In this document: piece after piece, positions 43,265 through 51,667 of the stretch
How the letters are laid out: each line of letters starts with the position of its first letter
How positions within the stretch are numbered: the stretch's first letter is position 1
Assembly: GCF_002933815.1 (NCBI RefSeq)
Contig: NZ_BEYR01000005.1
Location: 62,260 to 126,259, forward strand
Length of the DNA: 64,000 nt
Direction of reading: 5' to 3'
Origin: Sphingobacterium sp. HMA12
GTDB lineage: Bacteria > Bacteroidota > Bacteroidia > Sphingobacteriales > Sphingobacteriaceae
Notes under the pieces: generated by a model
What the model was told of the DNA's origin: nothing
Database searches by the model: none
The model's input: only the letters and a program-made list of their open reading frames with translations
Translations under genes and position numbers: made by a program

Positions 43265-46200
43265 ATGTACAAAGAATATAAGCAGTTAGATTTACCGGAG
43301 ATCGGTAAAGAGATTTTGACCCGTTGGGAACAGGAAAAAATATTCGAAAAAAGTATCAATAATCGCCCTGAGAGCAAATCATATACATTTTTTGAAGGGC
43401 CACCTTCTGCAAATGGAATGCCTGGGATCCATCACGTGATGGCGCGTACGATTAAGGATATTTTCTGTCGCTACAAGACATTGAAAGGCTACCAGGTAAA
43501 ACGTAAAGGAGGCTGGGATACTCATGGTCTTCCAATTGAGCTTGCCGTCGAAAAAGCGCTTGGTATTACAAAAGAAGATATCGGCAAAAAGATTACCGTC
43601 GAAGAATATAATGAAGCTTGCCGCAAGGAGGTGATGAAATATACAGATGTCTGGAATGACCTAACCAACAAAATGGGCTATTGGGTTGACCTTGAACATC
43701 CTTACATCACCTATAAAAACGAATACATCGAAACACTATGGTATTTGTTAAAAGAACTTTACAAAAAAGGCTTACTATACAAAGGTTACACCATCCAACC
43801 CTACTCTCCAGCAGCAGGTACCGGACTAAGCTCGCATGAGCTTAATCAACCGGGTACATACAAAGATGTCAAGGATACAACCATTGTTGCTGAATTCCGA
43901 TTGATCAAGAGCCAGCTGCATCCGGCAATCGAAAAACTGGTTGATGATGAAGCCGAAGATGTTGCGTTCATCGCTTGGACGACTACACCTTGGACATTAC
44001 CTTCCAATACAGCCTTGGTAGTCGGCAAGAAAATAAACTATGTGAAGATCCGTACGTTCAACAAGTATACGGGAGCGCCTGTATCTGTTGTATTGGCAAA
44101 AGATCTGATCGGGAAACATTTTAAAGCTGAAGGTGAAAATGCATCTTTTCAAGACTACAAATTGGGTGATAAAGTAATCCCTTGGGAACTTGCTGCAGAA
44201 TTTGTCGGCGAGGAACTGGTTGGCTTACGTTACGAGCAATTGTTGCCCTATATAACCAATGAAGATTTACAGGAAAATGCCTTCCGCGTAATCCCTGGCG
44301 ACTTCGTGACCACGGAGGACGGTACGGGGATCGTACACGCTGCACCTACTTACGGTGCGGATGACTTTCGCGTAGCAAAAGAGCACGGTGTTCCGGGCAT
44401 CCTGGTGAAAGACGAAAATGGAAAAGATGTTCCTACGGTAGACCGTACAGGCCGTTTCGTCAATGAAATCACGGATTTCGCCGGACGATTTGTCAAAGAG
44501 GAATACTACAGTGCCGAAGAACGGGCAAAAGAGGACTTCAAACCTACTGACGTCTTGATCTCCATTAAATTAAAAGAGGATAATAAAGCATTTGACGTAA
44601 AAAAATACGAGCACACATACCCACACTGTTGGCGTACAGACAAACCGGTTTTATACTATCCATTAGATAGCTGGTTTATCCGTACAACAGCGGTAAAAGA
44701 AGATTTGGTTGCTTTAAATAAAACAATCAACTGGAAACCAGAAGCTACTGGTACGGGGCGCTTTGGAAACTGGTTGGAAAATTTGGTGGACTGGAACCTT
44801 TCCCGCTCACGCTACTGGGGAACTCCACTTCCTATCTGGCGCTCGGAAGACGAGAATGAAGAAGTTTGTATCGGTTCATTGCCAGAGTTAAAATCGCTAT
44901 TGGAAGCCTCCCTGAGGTCGGACGTTTTATCCGCAGATGAGAAAGCAAAAAATCAGGCTTACTTGGATAAATTTGATACAGAGGAGTTGGATTTACACCG
45001 ACCTTATGTCGATGATATTGTCCTTGTTTCTGATGCCGGTCAAAAATTATTCCGTGAACCCGACCTAATTGACGTATGGTTTGATTCTGGTGCAATGCCT
45101 TATGCCCAATGGGGACTGGATCATGAGAAATTGGCCAAAGGTGAAGAATTTCCATTTAAAGCCGGATTCAATCATGCATACCCGGCAGACTTTATTGCCG
45201 AAGGTGTTGACCAGACTCGTGGATGGTTCTTTACGCTACATGCGATCTCCACGATGATGTATAAATCGGTCTCTTTTAAAAACGTTGTCTCCAACGGTCT
45301 GGTATTGGATAAAAACGGAAATAAGATGTCCAAACGTCTGGGAAATGGTGTTGACCCTTTCTCTACTATCGATCAGTATAGTGCCGATGCAACACGTTGG
45401 TATATGATCAGTAATGCTGCTCCTTGGGACAACTTAAAGTTCAACATGGAGGGATTGGATGAGGTCCGTCGTAAATTCTTCGGTACGCTATACAATACCT
45501 ATGCATTTTTTGCACTTTATGCCAATATTGATAAGTTCTCCTACGCAGAACCAGATATTGCATTGGAAAACCGTCCTGAAATCGATCGCTGGATTATCTC
45601 ATTACTAAATTCACTAACGAAAGAAGTGGATGAATATCTAGCGGATTACGAACCGACAAAAGCGGCTCGTGCAATCCAAAATTTTGTGGACGAGCATCTG
45701 AGCAATTGGTACGTTCGCTTGTGCCGTCGCCGTTTTTGGAAGGGAGAATATACAGAAGATAAAATTTCGGCCTACCAGACCTTATACACTTGTCTGGATA
45801 CCATTTCGAAATTAATGTCACCGATATCGCCATTTTTCTCGGATAGACTGTTCCTGGATTTGAATACAGCAACAAATAAAGAGCAAGTTGAATCCGTTCA
45901 CTTGGCGAACTTCCCGGTATACAACGAAAGTTTGGTGGACAAAGCTCTGGAAGAACGTATGGCCCTGGCGCAAGACATCTCCTCGTTGACATTATCGCTG
46001 CGTAAAAAAACGTCCATCAATGTGCGTCAGCCGTTAAACAAAATCCTTGTTCCGGTATTGGACAGTGCTTTCCAGGAAAAAGTGGAGAAAGTAAAAGATT
46101 TGATACTTTCAGAAACAAATATCAAAGATATTGAGTTCATTACGGATACGACAGGTATTATCAAGAAAAAAATAAAACCCAACTTTAAAGCTCTTGGCGC

Positions 46201-46678
46201 GAAAGTTGGTAAGGATATGAAGTTAGTCTCTTCAGCTATCCAATCGTTGACTATAGATCAAATCAGCACGTTGGAATCAACAGGTGAATTAGCCTTAACG
46301 GGTACGCCATATACTATTCTATTGAGCGATGTAGAAATTATAGCAGAGGATGTGGAAGGATGGCAGGTTGCTAATTTGGGTAAATTAACCGTTGCATTAG
46401 ATGTCCATATCACCGGAGAATTGAAGAAAGAAGGTTTATCAAGAGAATTGATCAACCGGTTACAAAATTTACGGAAGGAAAAAGGTCTCGAAGTAACGGA
46501 TAGAATTAACGTAAAGTTAACAGTTTCACCAGAAGTGGTCGATGCTGCGAAAGAAAATTTATCTTATATTTGCACCGAAATTCTAGCCGATTCATTGGTA
46601 TTTGAAGATTCACTAACTCAAGGAGAGACCATCGAGATCGATGGCAAAGAACTTAAGGCATTAATCCAAAAAAATTAA
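43265..46678 (+). CDS. ileS: Isoleucyl-tRNA synthetase, IleRS2 type with GXHH signature
   Basis: A 1137-residue class I synthetase. The first signature reads PGIHH at residues 53-57 (nt 43424-43435 for GIHH) in place of HIGH: the first and third positions are swapped, the GXHH form known from a subset of type 2 IleRS that are strongly mupirocin-resistant. KMSKR is normal (687-691). The editing CP1 domain (AFIAWTTTPWTLPSNTALVVG) is present. The C-terminal part is the long type 2 version without a zinc-finger. Located before a DksA/TraR-like gene and lspA. Confidence 0.96.
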   Translation: MYKEYKQLDLPEIGKEILTRWEQEKIFEKSINNRPESKSYTFFEGPPSANGMPGIHHVMARTIKDIFCRYKTLKGYQVKRKGGWDTHGLPIELAVEKALGITKEDIGKKITVEEYNEACRKEVMKYTDVWNDLTNKMGYWVDLEHPYITYKNEYIETLWYLLKELYKKGLLYKGYTIQPYSPAAGTGLSSHELNQPGTYKDVKDTTIVAEFRLIKSQLHPAIEKLVDDEAEDVAFIAWTTTPWTLPSNTALVVGKKINYVKIRTFNKYTGAPVSVVLAKDLIGKHFKAEGENASFQDYKLGDKVIPWELAAEFVGEELVGLRYEQLLPYITNEDLQENAFRVIPGDFVTTEDGTGIVHAAPTYGADDFRVAKEHGVPGILVKDENGKDVPTVDRTGRFVNEITDFAGRFVKEEYYSAEERAKEDFKPTDVLISIKLKEDNKAFDVKKYEHTYPHCWRTDKPVLYYPLDSWFIRTTAVKEDLVALNKTINWKPEATGTGRFGNWLENLVDWNLSRSRYWGTPLPIWRSEDENEEVCIGSLPELKSLLEASLRSDVLSADEKAKNQAYLDKFDTEELDLHRPYVDDIVLVSDAGQKLFREPDLIDVWFDSGAMPYAQWGLDHEKLAKGEEFPFKAGFNHAYPADFIAEGVDQTRGWFFTLHAISTMMYKSVSFKNVVSNGLVLDKNGNKMSKRLGNGVDPFSTIDQYSADATRWYMISNAAPWDNLKFNMEGLDEVRRKFFGTLYNTYAFFALYANIDKFSYAEPDIALENRPEIDRWIISLLNSLTKEVDEYLADYEPTKAARAIQNFVDEHLSNWYVRLCRRRFWKGEYTEDKISAYQTLYTCLDTISKLMSPISPFFSDRLFLDLNTATNKEQVESVHLANFPVYNESLVDKALEERMALAQDISSLTLSLRKKTSINVRQPLNKILVPVLDSAFQEKVEKVKDLILSETNIKDIEFITDTTGIIKKKIKPNFKALGAKVGKDMKLVSSAIQSLTIDQISTLESTGELALTGTPYTILLSDVEIIAEDVEGWQVANLGKLTVALDVHITGELKKEGLSRELINRLQNLRKEKGLEVTDRINVKLTVSPEVVDAAKENLSYICTEILADSLVFEDSLTQGETIEIDGKELKALIQKN

Positions 46679-46681
46679 ATT

Positions 46682-47068
46682 ATGGCAAACAACAACGAGA
46701 AAACACGCTATAGCGATTCAGAATTACAAGAATTTAAAGATATTATCTTGGACAAGCTTAGAATAGCAAAAGAAGAGCTTTCCTCGTTGACAGCAACGCT
46801 CAATAACAGCAATGCGAATGGTACAGACGATACGGCAGGTACTTACAAGACCTTAGAGGACGGTTCTGCAACGTTGGAGAAAGAACAAACAAACCAATTG
46901 GCTGCGCGTCAAAAGAAGTTTATCGACAACCTCGAAGCAGCGTTGGTGCGCATCGAGAACAAAACGTATGGTATCTGTAGAGAAACCGGAAAACTGATTC
47001 AAAAAGAACGTTTGAAAGCTGTTCCGCATACGACGTTGAGCATAGAAGCGAAAAACAAACAATATTAA
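46682..47068 (+). CDS. DksA/TraR-family protein lacking zinc-finger cysteines
   Basis: A 128-residue protein of the DksA/TraR group, which binds the RNA polymerase secondary channel. N-terminal coiled-coil helices (SELQEFKDIILDKLRIAKEEL) and a C-terminal YGICRETGKLIQKERLKAVPHT segment that corresponds to the zinc-finger but retains only one cysteine. This degenerate form is usual among Bacteroidota homologues placed between ileS and lspA. It starts 3 bp after ileS. Confidence 0.88.
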   Translation: MANNNEKTRYSDSELQEFKDIILDKLRIAKEELSSLTATLNNSNANGTDDTAGTYKTLEDGSATLEKEQTNQLAARQKKFIDNLEAALVRIENKTYGICRETGKLIQKERLKAVPHTTLSIEAKNKQY

Positions 47069-47083
47069 TTTTAAGCAAAAATA

Positions 47084-47117
47084 TATGGTCTTTGCTCCGG
47101 CAAAGACCATTTTTATA
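47084..47117 (+). terminator. Terminator between DksA-like gene and lspA
   Basis: TGGTCTTTG pairs with CAAAGACCA around CTCCG, followed by TTTTTATA. Confidence 0.85.
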
Positions 47118-47122
47118 GCACA

Positions 47123-47773
47123 ATGAAGGGGTATACGAAACCAGTCGCACTAATTGTCGCGATTCTTTTAATAGACCAATTGTCAAAAATATGGGTTAAG
47201 CTCTCTATGACAATTGGACAAAGTCATCACATATTAGGTAAATTCTTCCAGATCCATTTTATTGAAAATAATGGAATGGCTTATGGAATGGAGTTTGGTG
47301 GCGATTACGGGAAATTGTTCCTGACCGTGTTTCGGATACTGGCCGTAGCTGGTATCGGCTATGGTTTACATTACATGGTTAAGAATAAATACAACCGTGG
47401 TTTTATATTAAATGTAGCTTTGATTCTCGCTGGTGCTTTGGGAAATATCATTGATTCGGCATTCTATGGCGTGATCTTCAGTGAGAGCACCTTTTACGAA
47501 AAAGCATCTTTATTTCCAGCAGGTGGCGGCTATTCGTCCTTCTTGCATGGAAAGGTCGTCGACATGCTTTATTTCCCATTAATCGAAGGAACTTTCCCAA
47601 CTTGGGTGCCTTTTTGGGGTGGAGAAGATTTTCTATTCTTCAGGCCAGTATTTAATATCGCTGATTCGGCAATCTCAGTAGGTGTTGTGTTAATATTACT
47701 ATTCCAAAAGCGGTATTTCAAAACGGAAAAAGAGGAAAAATCAAGTATCCACAGCGAAATCGTTGAAGATTAA
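47123..47773 (+). CDS. lspA: Lipoprotein signal peptidase II
   Basis: A 216-residue aspartyl membrane peptidase that removes the signal of prolipoproteins. The catalytic Asp pair is in GALGNIIDSAFYG and FNIADSAISVG; N-terminal LIDQLSKIWVK is standard. It is about 50 residues longer than enterobacterial LspA, with an insert after the first Asp motif (SESTFYEKASLFPAGGG) that is common in Bacteroidota. Follows the ileS unit after a hairpin. Confidence 0.96.
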   Translation: MKGYTKPVALIVAILLIDQLSKIWVKLSMTIGQSHHILGKFFQIHFIENNGMAYGMEFGGDYGKLFLTVFRILAVAGIGYGLHYMVKNKYNRGFILNVALILAGALGNIIDSAFYGVIFSESTFYEKASLFPAGGGYSSFLHGKVVDMLYFPLIEGTFPTWVPFWGGEDFLFFRPVFNIADSAISVGVVLILLFQKRYFKTEKEEKSSIHSEIVED

Positions 47774-47786
47774 CGAAATATCATAC

Positions 47787-47818
47787 AAAAGCCTTGTTAA
47801 TCGCAAGGCTTTTCTTTT
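47787..47818 (+). terminator. Terminator after lspA
   Basis: AAAAGCCTTG (47787-47796) pairs with CAAGGCTTTT (47804-47813), then CTTTT. Confidence 0.87.
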
Positions 47819-47911
47819 AAAACGTTAAAAATAAAAATGGGGATTGTAATCCGATTATCAAATAATCCGATCATGCAGGGCTATGACGATCTCCCTACTA
47901 AATACTTAAAA

Positions 47912-48856
47912 ATGAAAAACATAAACTTATACCTAATCGTCTGCTTCCTTTTTGTGACAAAATACACACAAGCTCAGCAAATTGAAATTCCCAAGCTGAA
48001 AAAACATATCTACTACCTGGCTGATGACAAGATGAAAGGTAGGGGAACTGGTAGCAAAGAAGTATTCAAAGCAGCAGACTATATCGAAAAAGAATTCAAA
48101 AAATATAAATTACAACCCAAAGGTGAACATGGTTACCGTCAGTCTTTCAAAGCCAAAGTATGGAAAGTGAAAGTAGCCGACAGTATCCGTGATGCAGACA
48201 ACATTATCGGCTTTATTGATAATGGAGCAGCCTTGACAGTGGTGATAGGCGCTCATTACGATCATTTGGGTACAGGCCACCAAGGTAGTTCAAAAGATTC
48301 CTTAGGTGTGGGTAAAATCCACAATGGTGCTGATGACAATGCTTCCGGTACTGCCGGTTTATTGGAACTTGCCCGTTATTTTAGTACCAATAAGGAAAAA
48401 GAACCTTACAATCTATTATTTATAGCCTTTGGCGCTGAGGAGCTGGGATTAGTAGGTTCCAAATATTTTACGGAACACCCCACCCTGCCGCTTGAAAAAA
48501 TCACCGCCATGCTCAATATGGATATGATCGGCCGTTACAATCCTGACAATGGGCTTGCCGTCATCGGATATGGTACAAGCAGCCAATGGCCGACGATTTT
48601 CAAAAACATCCAGGCGCCTATAAAATTCAACCTGAGCAAGGACGGTAACGGCGGATCCGATCAAACTTCCTTTTATAAGAAGAATATTCCGGTATTATTT
48701 TTCCATACCGGTGGGCATCCAGACTACCACATGCCTACCGATGATGCAGACAAAATTGATTACAAGGCATTGAAATCTATTCTTGACCTGGAGAAATCGG
48801 TGATTGAAAATGTGATGAAACAGTCCGATAAAATGGACTTTATCTGGACGAACTAA
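47912..48856 (+). CDS. M28 metallopeptidase, secreted (no PA domain)
   Basis: A 314-residue exported peptidase. ATG 47912 gives a clean signal peptide, MKNINLYLIVCFLFVTKYTQAQ; the 25 upstream in-frame codons are ignored. The zinc ligands are His in GAHYDHLG, Asp in GADDNASG, the catalytic Glu pair in GAEELGLVG, Asp in NMDMIGR and His in DYHMPTDD. Compared with the copy at 23009 it lacks the PA insert. Probably a periplasmic or surface aminopeptidase. Confidence 0.92.
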   Translation: MKNINLYLIVCFLFVTKYTQAQQIEIPKLKKHIYYLADDKMKGRGTGSKEVFKAADYIEKEFKKYKLQPKGEHGYRQSFKAKVWKVKVADSIRDADNIIGFIDNGAALTVVIGAHYDHLGTGHQGSSKDSLGVGKIHNGADDNASGTAGLLELARYFSTNKEKEPYNLLFIAFGAEELGLVGSKYFTEHPTLPLEKITAMLNMDMIGRYNPDNGLAVIGYGTSSQWPTIFKNIQAPIKFNLSKDGNGGSDQTSFYKKNIPVLFFHTGGHPDYHMPTDDADKIDYKALKSILDLEKSVIENVMKQSDKMDFIWTN

Positions 48857-48948
48857 ATACATAAAATCCGCTTGTTTTTTCGAAGTTCTTAGCCGCGGGG
48901 ACATCATGATCGGATTGAATGAAGACGGATACAAAAATAACTATACGG

Positions 48949-49863
48949 ATGAAAAAAATTCTTGTCACAGGATCCAACGGTTTTTTGGGTCAAAAGATTG
49001 TAGACCTACTTGTTGGAAATGATCGCTATGAAGTTACAGCTATTTCAAAAGGCTCAAACAGAAATCCAAATCAAGCTGGATATGTATTTGAGCAAATTGA
49101 CTTACTGGATCATACAAAACTGACGGATTTTTTATCCAGTCATACCTTTGATGCGATTGTACATACTGCAGCGATGACTAGTGTCGAAGCATGTGAAGCC
49201 GATAAAGCGGCCTGCCAGCTGACCAATGTAGATCTCGTACAAACCTTAGCGAACTACTGCGAAAAAAATCAGACACAGTTGGTTCATCTCTCAACCGATT
49301 TTGTATTCGATGGCAAAAAAGGCAGTCCCTATCGTGAACAGGATCAACCCAATCCCCAAAGTGAATATGGGAAAAGTAAATATGCCTCGGAGCAAGTACT
49401 CGCACAGTCTGCCTGCAACTATGCCATTTTACGTACAATTTTAGTCTATGGTATAAATGCTGACCCAAATCGTTCTAATTTAGTGCTATGGGCAAAGGGA
49501 AAGCTTATACAAAAAGAAGCGATAAAAGTAGTCAATGACCAATGGAGAATGCCTACATTTGTAGATGATTTAGCGTATGCTTGTCAATTGGCCATTGAAC
49601 GAGAGGCTCAGGGAATATTCCACATCTCTGGGGCAGAATTGATGTCCATCAATGAAGCGGTTTATGCAGTTGCAGATTATTGGCAACTGGACAAATCATT
49701 GATTTCGGAAATCAGCGCCGCAAGTATCGGACAAGCGGACAACAGGCCTCGTCAGACAGGTTTTGATCTGAGTAAATCCAAAAACGAACTGGGCTATGTA
49801 CCGACGCCATTTGTGGAATCCTTGGCAATAATTGATAGGCAATCTAAGGAACTTGGAAGATAA
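48949..49863 (+). CDS. SDR-family oxidoreductase, RmlD-like
   Basis: A 304-residue extended short-chain dehydrogenase. ILVTGSNGFLGQKIVDLL is the NAD(P)-binding GxxGxxG motif, VHLSTDFVFDGKKGSPY and YGKSKYASE (YxxxK) complete the active site. Closest to dTDP-4-dehydrorhamnose reductase and its relatives (also MAT2B-like), but no other rml genes are near, so the substrate is uncertain. ATG 48949 is chosen because the 10 preceding codons do not belong to the fold. Its stop overlaps the next start (TAATG). Confidence 0.88.
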   Translation: MKKILVTGSNGFLGQKIVDLLVGNDRYEVTAISKGSNRNPNQAGYVFEQIDLLDHTKLTDFLSSHTFDAIVHTAAMTSVEACEADKAACQLTNVDLVQTLANYCEKNQTQLVHLSTDFVFDGKKGSPYREQDQPNPQSEYGKSKYASEQVLAQSACNYAILRTILVYGINADPNRSNLVLWAKGKLIQKEAIKVVNDQWRMPTFVDDLAYACQLAIEREAQGIFHISGAELMSINEAVYAVADYWQLDKSLISEISAASIGQADNRPRQTGFDLSKSKNELGYVPTPFVESLAIIDRQSKELGR

Positions 49864-50405
49864 TGACAAAAAATAACATGATAGAGAAATTTGCGAGAGA
49901 GTCATACACGGAGATGAATGAATTGGTCCTCCCGAATGATACCAATACGTTTGGAAATCTCATGGGCGGTCGTTTATTATATTGGATGGATATTTGTTCG
50001 GCTATTGCTGCACAGAAGCATTGTAGCAATGTCGTTGTTACAGTATCTGTAGATAATGTATCTTTTAAGCGTTCGATCAAACTGGGTGAAGTGGTCACCA
50101 TACAGGCACAAGTCACCCGTGCATTTAACAGTTCGTTAGAAGTACGCATGGAAATTTTTGCATCAAATTTGCCGGAGGGCACTCGCGTAAAAACCAATGA
50201 AGCATATTATACTTTCGTTGCTGTTGATGCCGACAACAATCCGAAGGCTGTGCCGGTATTGATTCCTGAAACAGAATCAGAACACAAAGCTTTTGAAGAT
50301 GCATTGCAACGTAGAGAACTTCGCCTTATTCTCGCCGGAAAATTAAAGCCCGAAAATGCAAAAAAGCTAAAAGCGTTGGTCAGCCTGTTCAGCCAGAAGA
50401 ACTAA
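49863..50405 (+). CDS. Acyl-CoA thioesterase (hotdog fold)
   Basis: A 180-residue thioesterase of the YciA/ACOT group. NDTNTFGNLMGGRLLYWMD holds the conserved Asn/Asp and the helix of the hotdog fold; VSVDNVSFKRSIKLGEVV is the second landmark. It hydrolyses acyl-CoAs; chain length cannot be predicted. Translationally coupled to the SDR gene (one-base overlap). Confidence 0.9.
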   Translation: MTKNNMIEKFARESYTEMNELVLPNDTNTFGNLMGGRLLYWMDICSAIAAQKHCSNVVVTVSVDNVSFKRSIKLGEVVTIQAQVTRAFNSSLEVRMEIFASNLPEGTRVKTNEAYYTFVAVDADNNPKAVPVLIPETESEHKAFEDALQRRELRLILAGKLKPENAKKLKALVSLFSQKN

Positions 50406-50430
50406 TTCAGGATTGATAAACTAAACTGCT

Positions 50431-50474
50431 ATATATAAAGCGAGGATATACATGTATATCCTCGCTTTATATAT
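50431..50474. terminator. Perfect 44-bp palindrome, bidirectional terminator
   Basis: Every base from 50431 to 50474 pairs with its mirror position (core AAGCGAGGATATA / TATATCCTCGCTT). It sits between convergent genes and ends in AT-rich runs on both sides. Confidence 0.85.
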
Positions 50475-50521
50475 TTATATGCTACAAAAAACAGCGCGGT
50501 TCTCTCCTTTATTTTGAACGG

Positions 50522-50932
50522 TTATTCCGAACTGCCTAAAGCCAAGATCCGATCGAATTCCTCAGGCTTTAGCGGCATCACCGATAGACGGCCTTGTCTC
50601 ACCAAAGCGATGTCCTGTAATTGCTCATCTGCTTTTATCATCTCCAGCGTAACAGACTTCTTCAATGTTTCAACAGGAGCCAGATCTACGACAACCCAGC
50701 GCTCATCATCGGTTGTTGGGTCCTGATAAAATTCTTTCACGACCTTCGCGACACCAACGACATCCTTTCCCTCGTTGCTATGATAGAAAAGGACCAAATC
50801 CCCTTCTCTCATCGCCTTCATATTATTCCTAGCCTGGTAATTGCGTACACCATCCCAAAACGTCCGCCCATCTTTATTAAATTGCTCCCAACTATATTTA
50901 AATGGTTCAGATTTCACTAAGAAATATTGCAT
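50522..50932 (-). CDS. EVE-domain protein
   Basis: A 136-residue single-domain EVE protein (THYN1-like): MQYFLVKSEPFKYSWEQF, WDGVRNYQARNNMKAMREGDLVLFYHS and VVGVAKVVKEFYQDP are the family landmarks. EVE/PUA-like domains bind modified bases in DNA or RNA. ATG 50932 is used (a TTG two codons upstream is discounted). Adjacent to gldC but no known link. Confidence 0.92.
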   Translation of the reverse strand: MQYFLVKSEPFKYSWEQFNKDGRTFWDGVRNYQARNNMKAMREGDLVLFYHSNEGKDVVGVAKVVKEFYQDPTTDDERWVVVDLAPVETLKKSVTLEMIKADEQLQDIALVRQGRLSVMPLKPEEFDRILALGSSE

Positions 50933-50959
50933 AATCAACTGTTTATTAAGCGTTAAAAA

Positions 50960-51310
50960 CTATTGTTGTGGCATTAATACTTCCATTTTATCCGCAAAAT
51001 GCGCGCAGTAATCGCGCAAGTCACCAATAACCTTCTCGGCCATGGGATCTCCGCCCGAAGAACGGATAAAGGAGTCCCCCAAAGTTTGTAAAGTTTCGTA
51101 AAAAAAACGTTTCATCTCGTCGTAAGGCATGTCCTTCGTCCAAAGGTCGATCCGCATTGAATTTTTATAATGTGAATCCCATAGGGCTAAAAACATCGCT
51201 TTCGCGGGTAATTCTTCCGCATTATTCCCATCTGTGGACGACCACATGATGTTTTCAGGAACATTGTTTTCGTCAAGCTCTACTTGTAATTTTATTTCTG
51301 CTTTTTTCAT
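50960..51310 (-). CDS. gldC: Gliding-motility-associated protein GldC
   Basis: A 116-residue soluble protein matching GldC: IKLQVELDENNVPENIMWSS, then AKAMFLALWDSHYKNSMRIDLWTKDMPYDEMKRFF. GldC is one of the auxiliary Gld proteins first found in Flavobacterium gliding; it also occurs in non-gliding Bacteroidota, so no motility can be inferred. A hairpin plus CTCAATACT repeat lies just before its start codon. Confidence 0.9.
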   Translation of the reverse strand: MKKAEIKLQVELDENNVPENIMWSSTDGNNAEELPAKAMFLALWDSHYKNSMRIDLWTKDMPYDEMKRFFYETLQTLGDSFIRSSGGDPMAEKVIGDLRDYCAHFADKMEVLMPQQ

Positions 51311-51378
51311 TTTAGTATTGAGATATGAGTATTGAGATATGAGTATTGAGATTTTACCTCAACAAGCCTACGGCTTAC
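51311..51378 (-). repeat. Dispersed repeat: hairpin plus three CTCAATACT units, before gldC
   Basis: On the minus strand: GTAAGCC-GT-AGGCTTGT (AAGCC/GGCTT hairpin), 6 nt, AAAATCTCAATACT, then two CATATCTCAATACT units, then AAA and the gldC ATG. It matches 12899-12955 in order, orientation relative to the gene and distance to the start codon. Confidence 0.75.
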
Positions 51379-51416
51379 GCACTATCTCCATTTTTTAATT
51401 TTCACTTTTAAATATA

Positions 51417-51662
51417 TCAACTGAATGTCACTTTAACGATCAGGCTGACAACACAGACCACCACCAAAAATGCCAATTGCAACATCCACATTTTTTTATT
51501 TTCTTTAATAAGTACTCTAAACAAAATATCGACAACTGTCAGTATTATCATCAATGCAATAAATGCCCCCCATGTAAAGAGTGCCTTTTCGTCATTAGGA
51601 TTTTCCATGACAAACCAGGCGACCAAGCATGCAGCAGCAATATTTAATGGGGTAAACCGCAT
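51417..51662 (-). CDS. Small membrane protein, 81 aa
   Basis: An 81-residue protein that is mostly three hydrophobic segments (about 6-19, 29-50 and 60-79) joined by short loops with acidic and basic residues (NPNDEK, KENKK). No family recognised. It begins 5 bp after the DEAD-box helicase gene on the same strand and is probably co-transcribed with it. Confidence 0.75.
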   Translation of the reverse strand: MRFTPLNIAAACLVAWFVMENPNDEKALFTWGAFIALMIILTVVDILFRVLIKENKKMWMLQLAFLVVVCVVSLIVKVTFS

Positions 51663-51667
51663 GTTTG

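Noticed and set aside
43265..46678. Acquired mupirocin-resistance gene (mupA-like)
   Set aside because: The gene is in its normal housekeeping neighbourhood and no mobile-element traces flank it; it is most likely the native ileS.
47837..47911. N-terminal extension of the second M28 peptidase
   Set aside because: Starting at 47912 exposes a standard signal peptide.
51311..51355. CRISPR-like short tandem repeats
   Set aside because: Units are 14 bp with no spacers and no cas genes nearby; it is a leader repeat.
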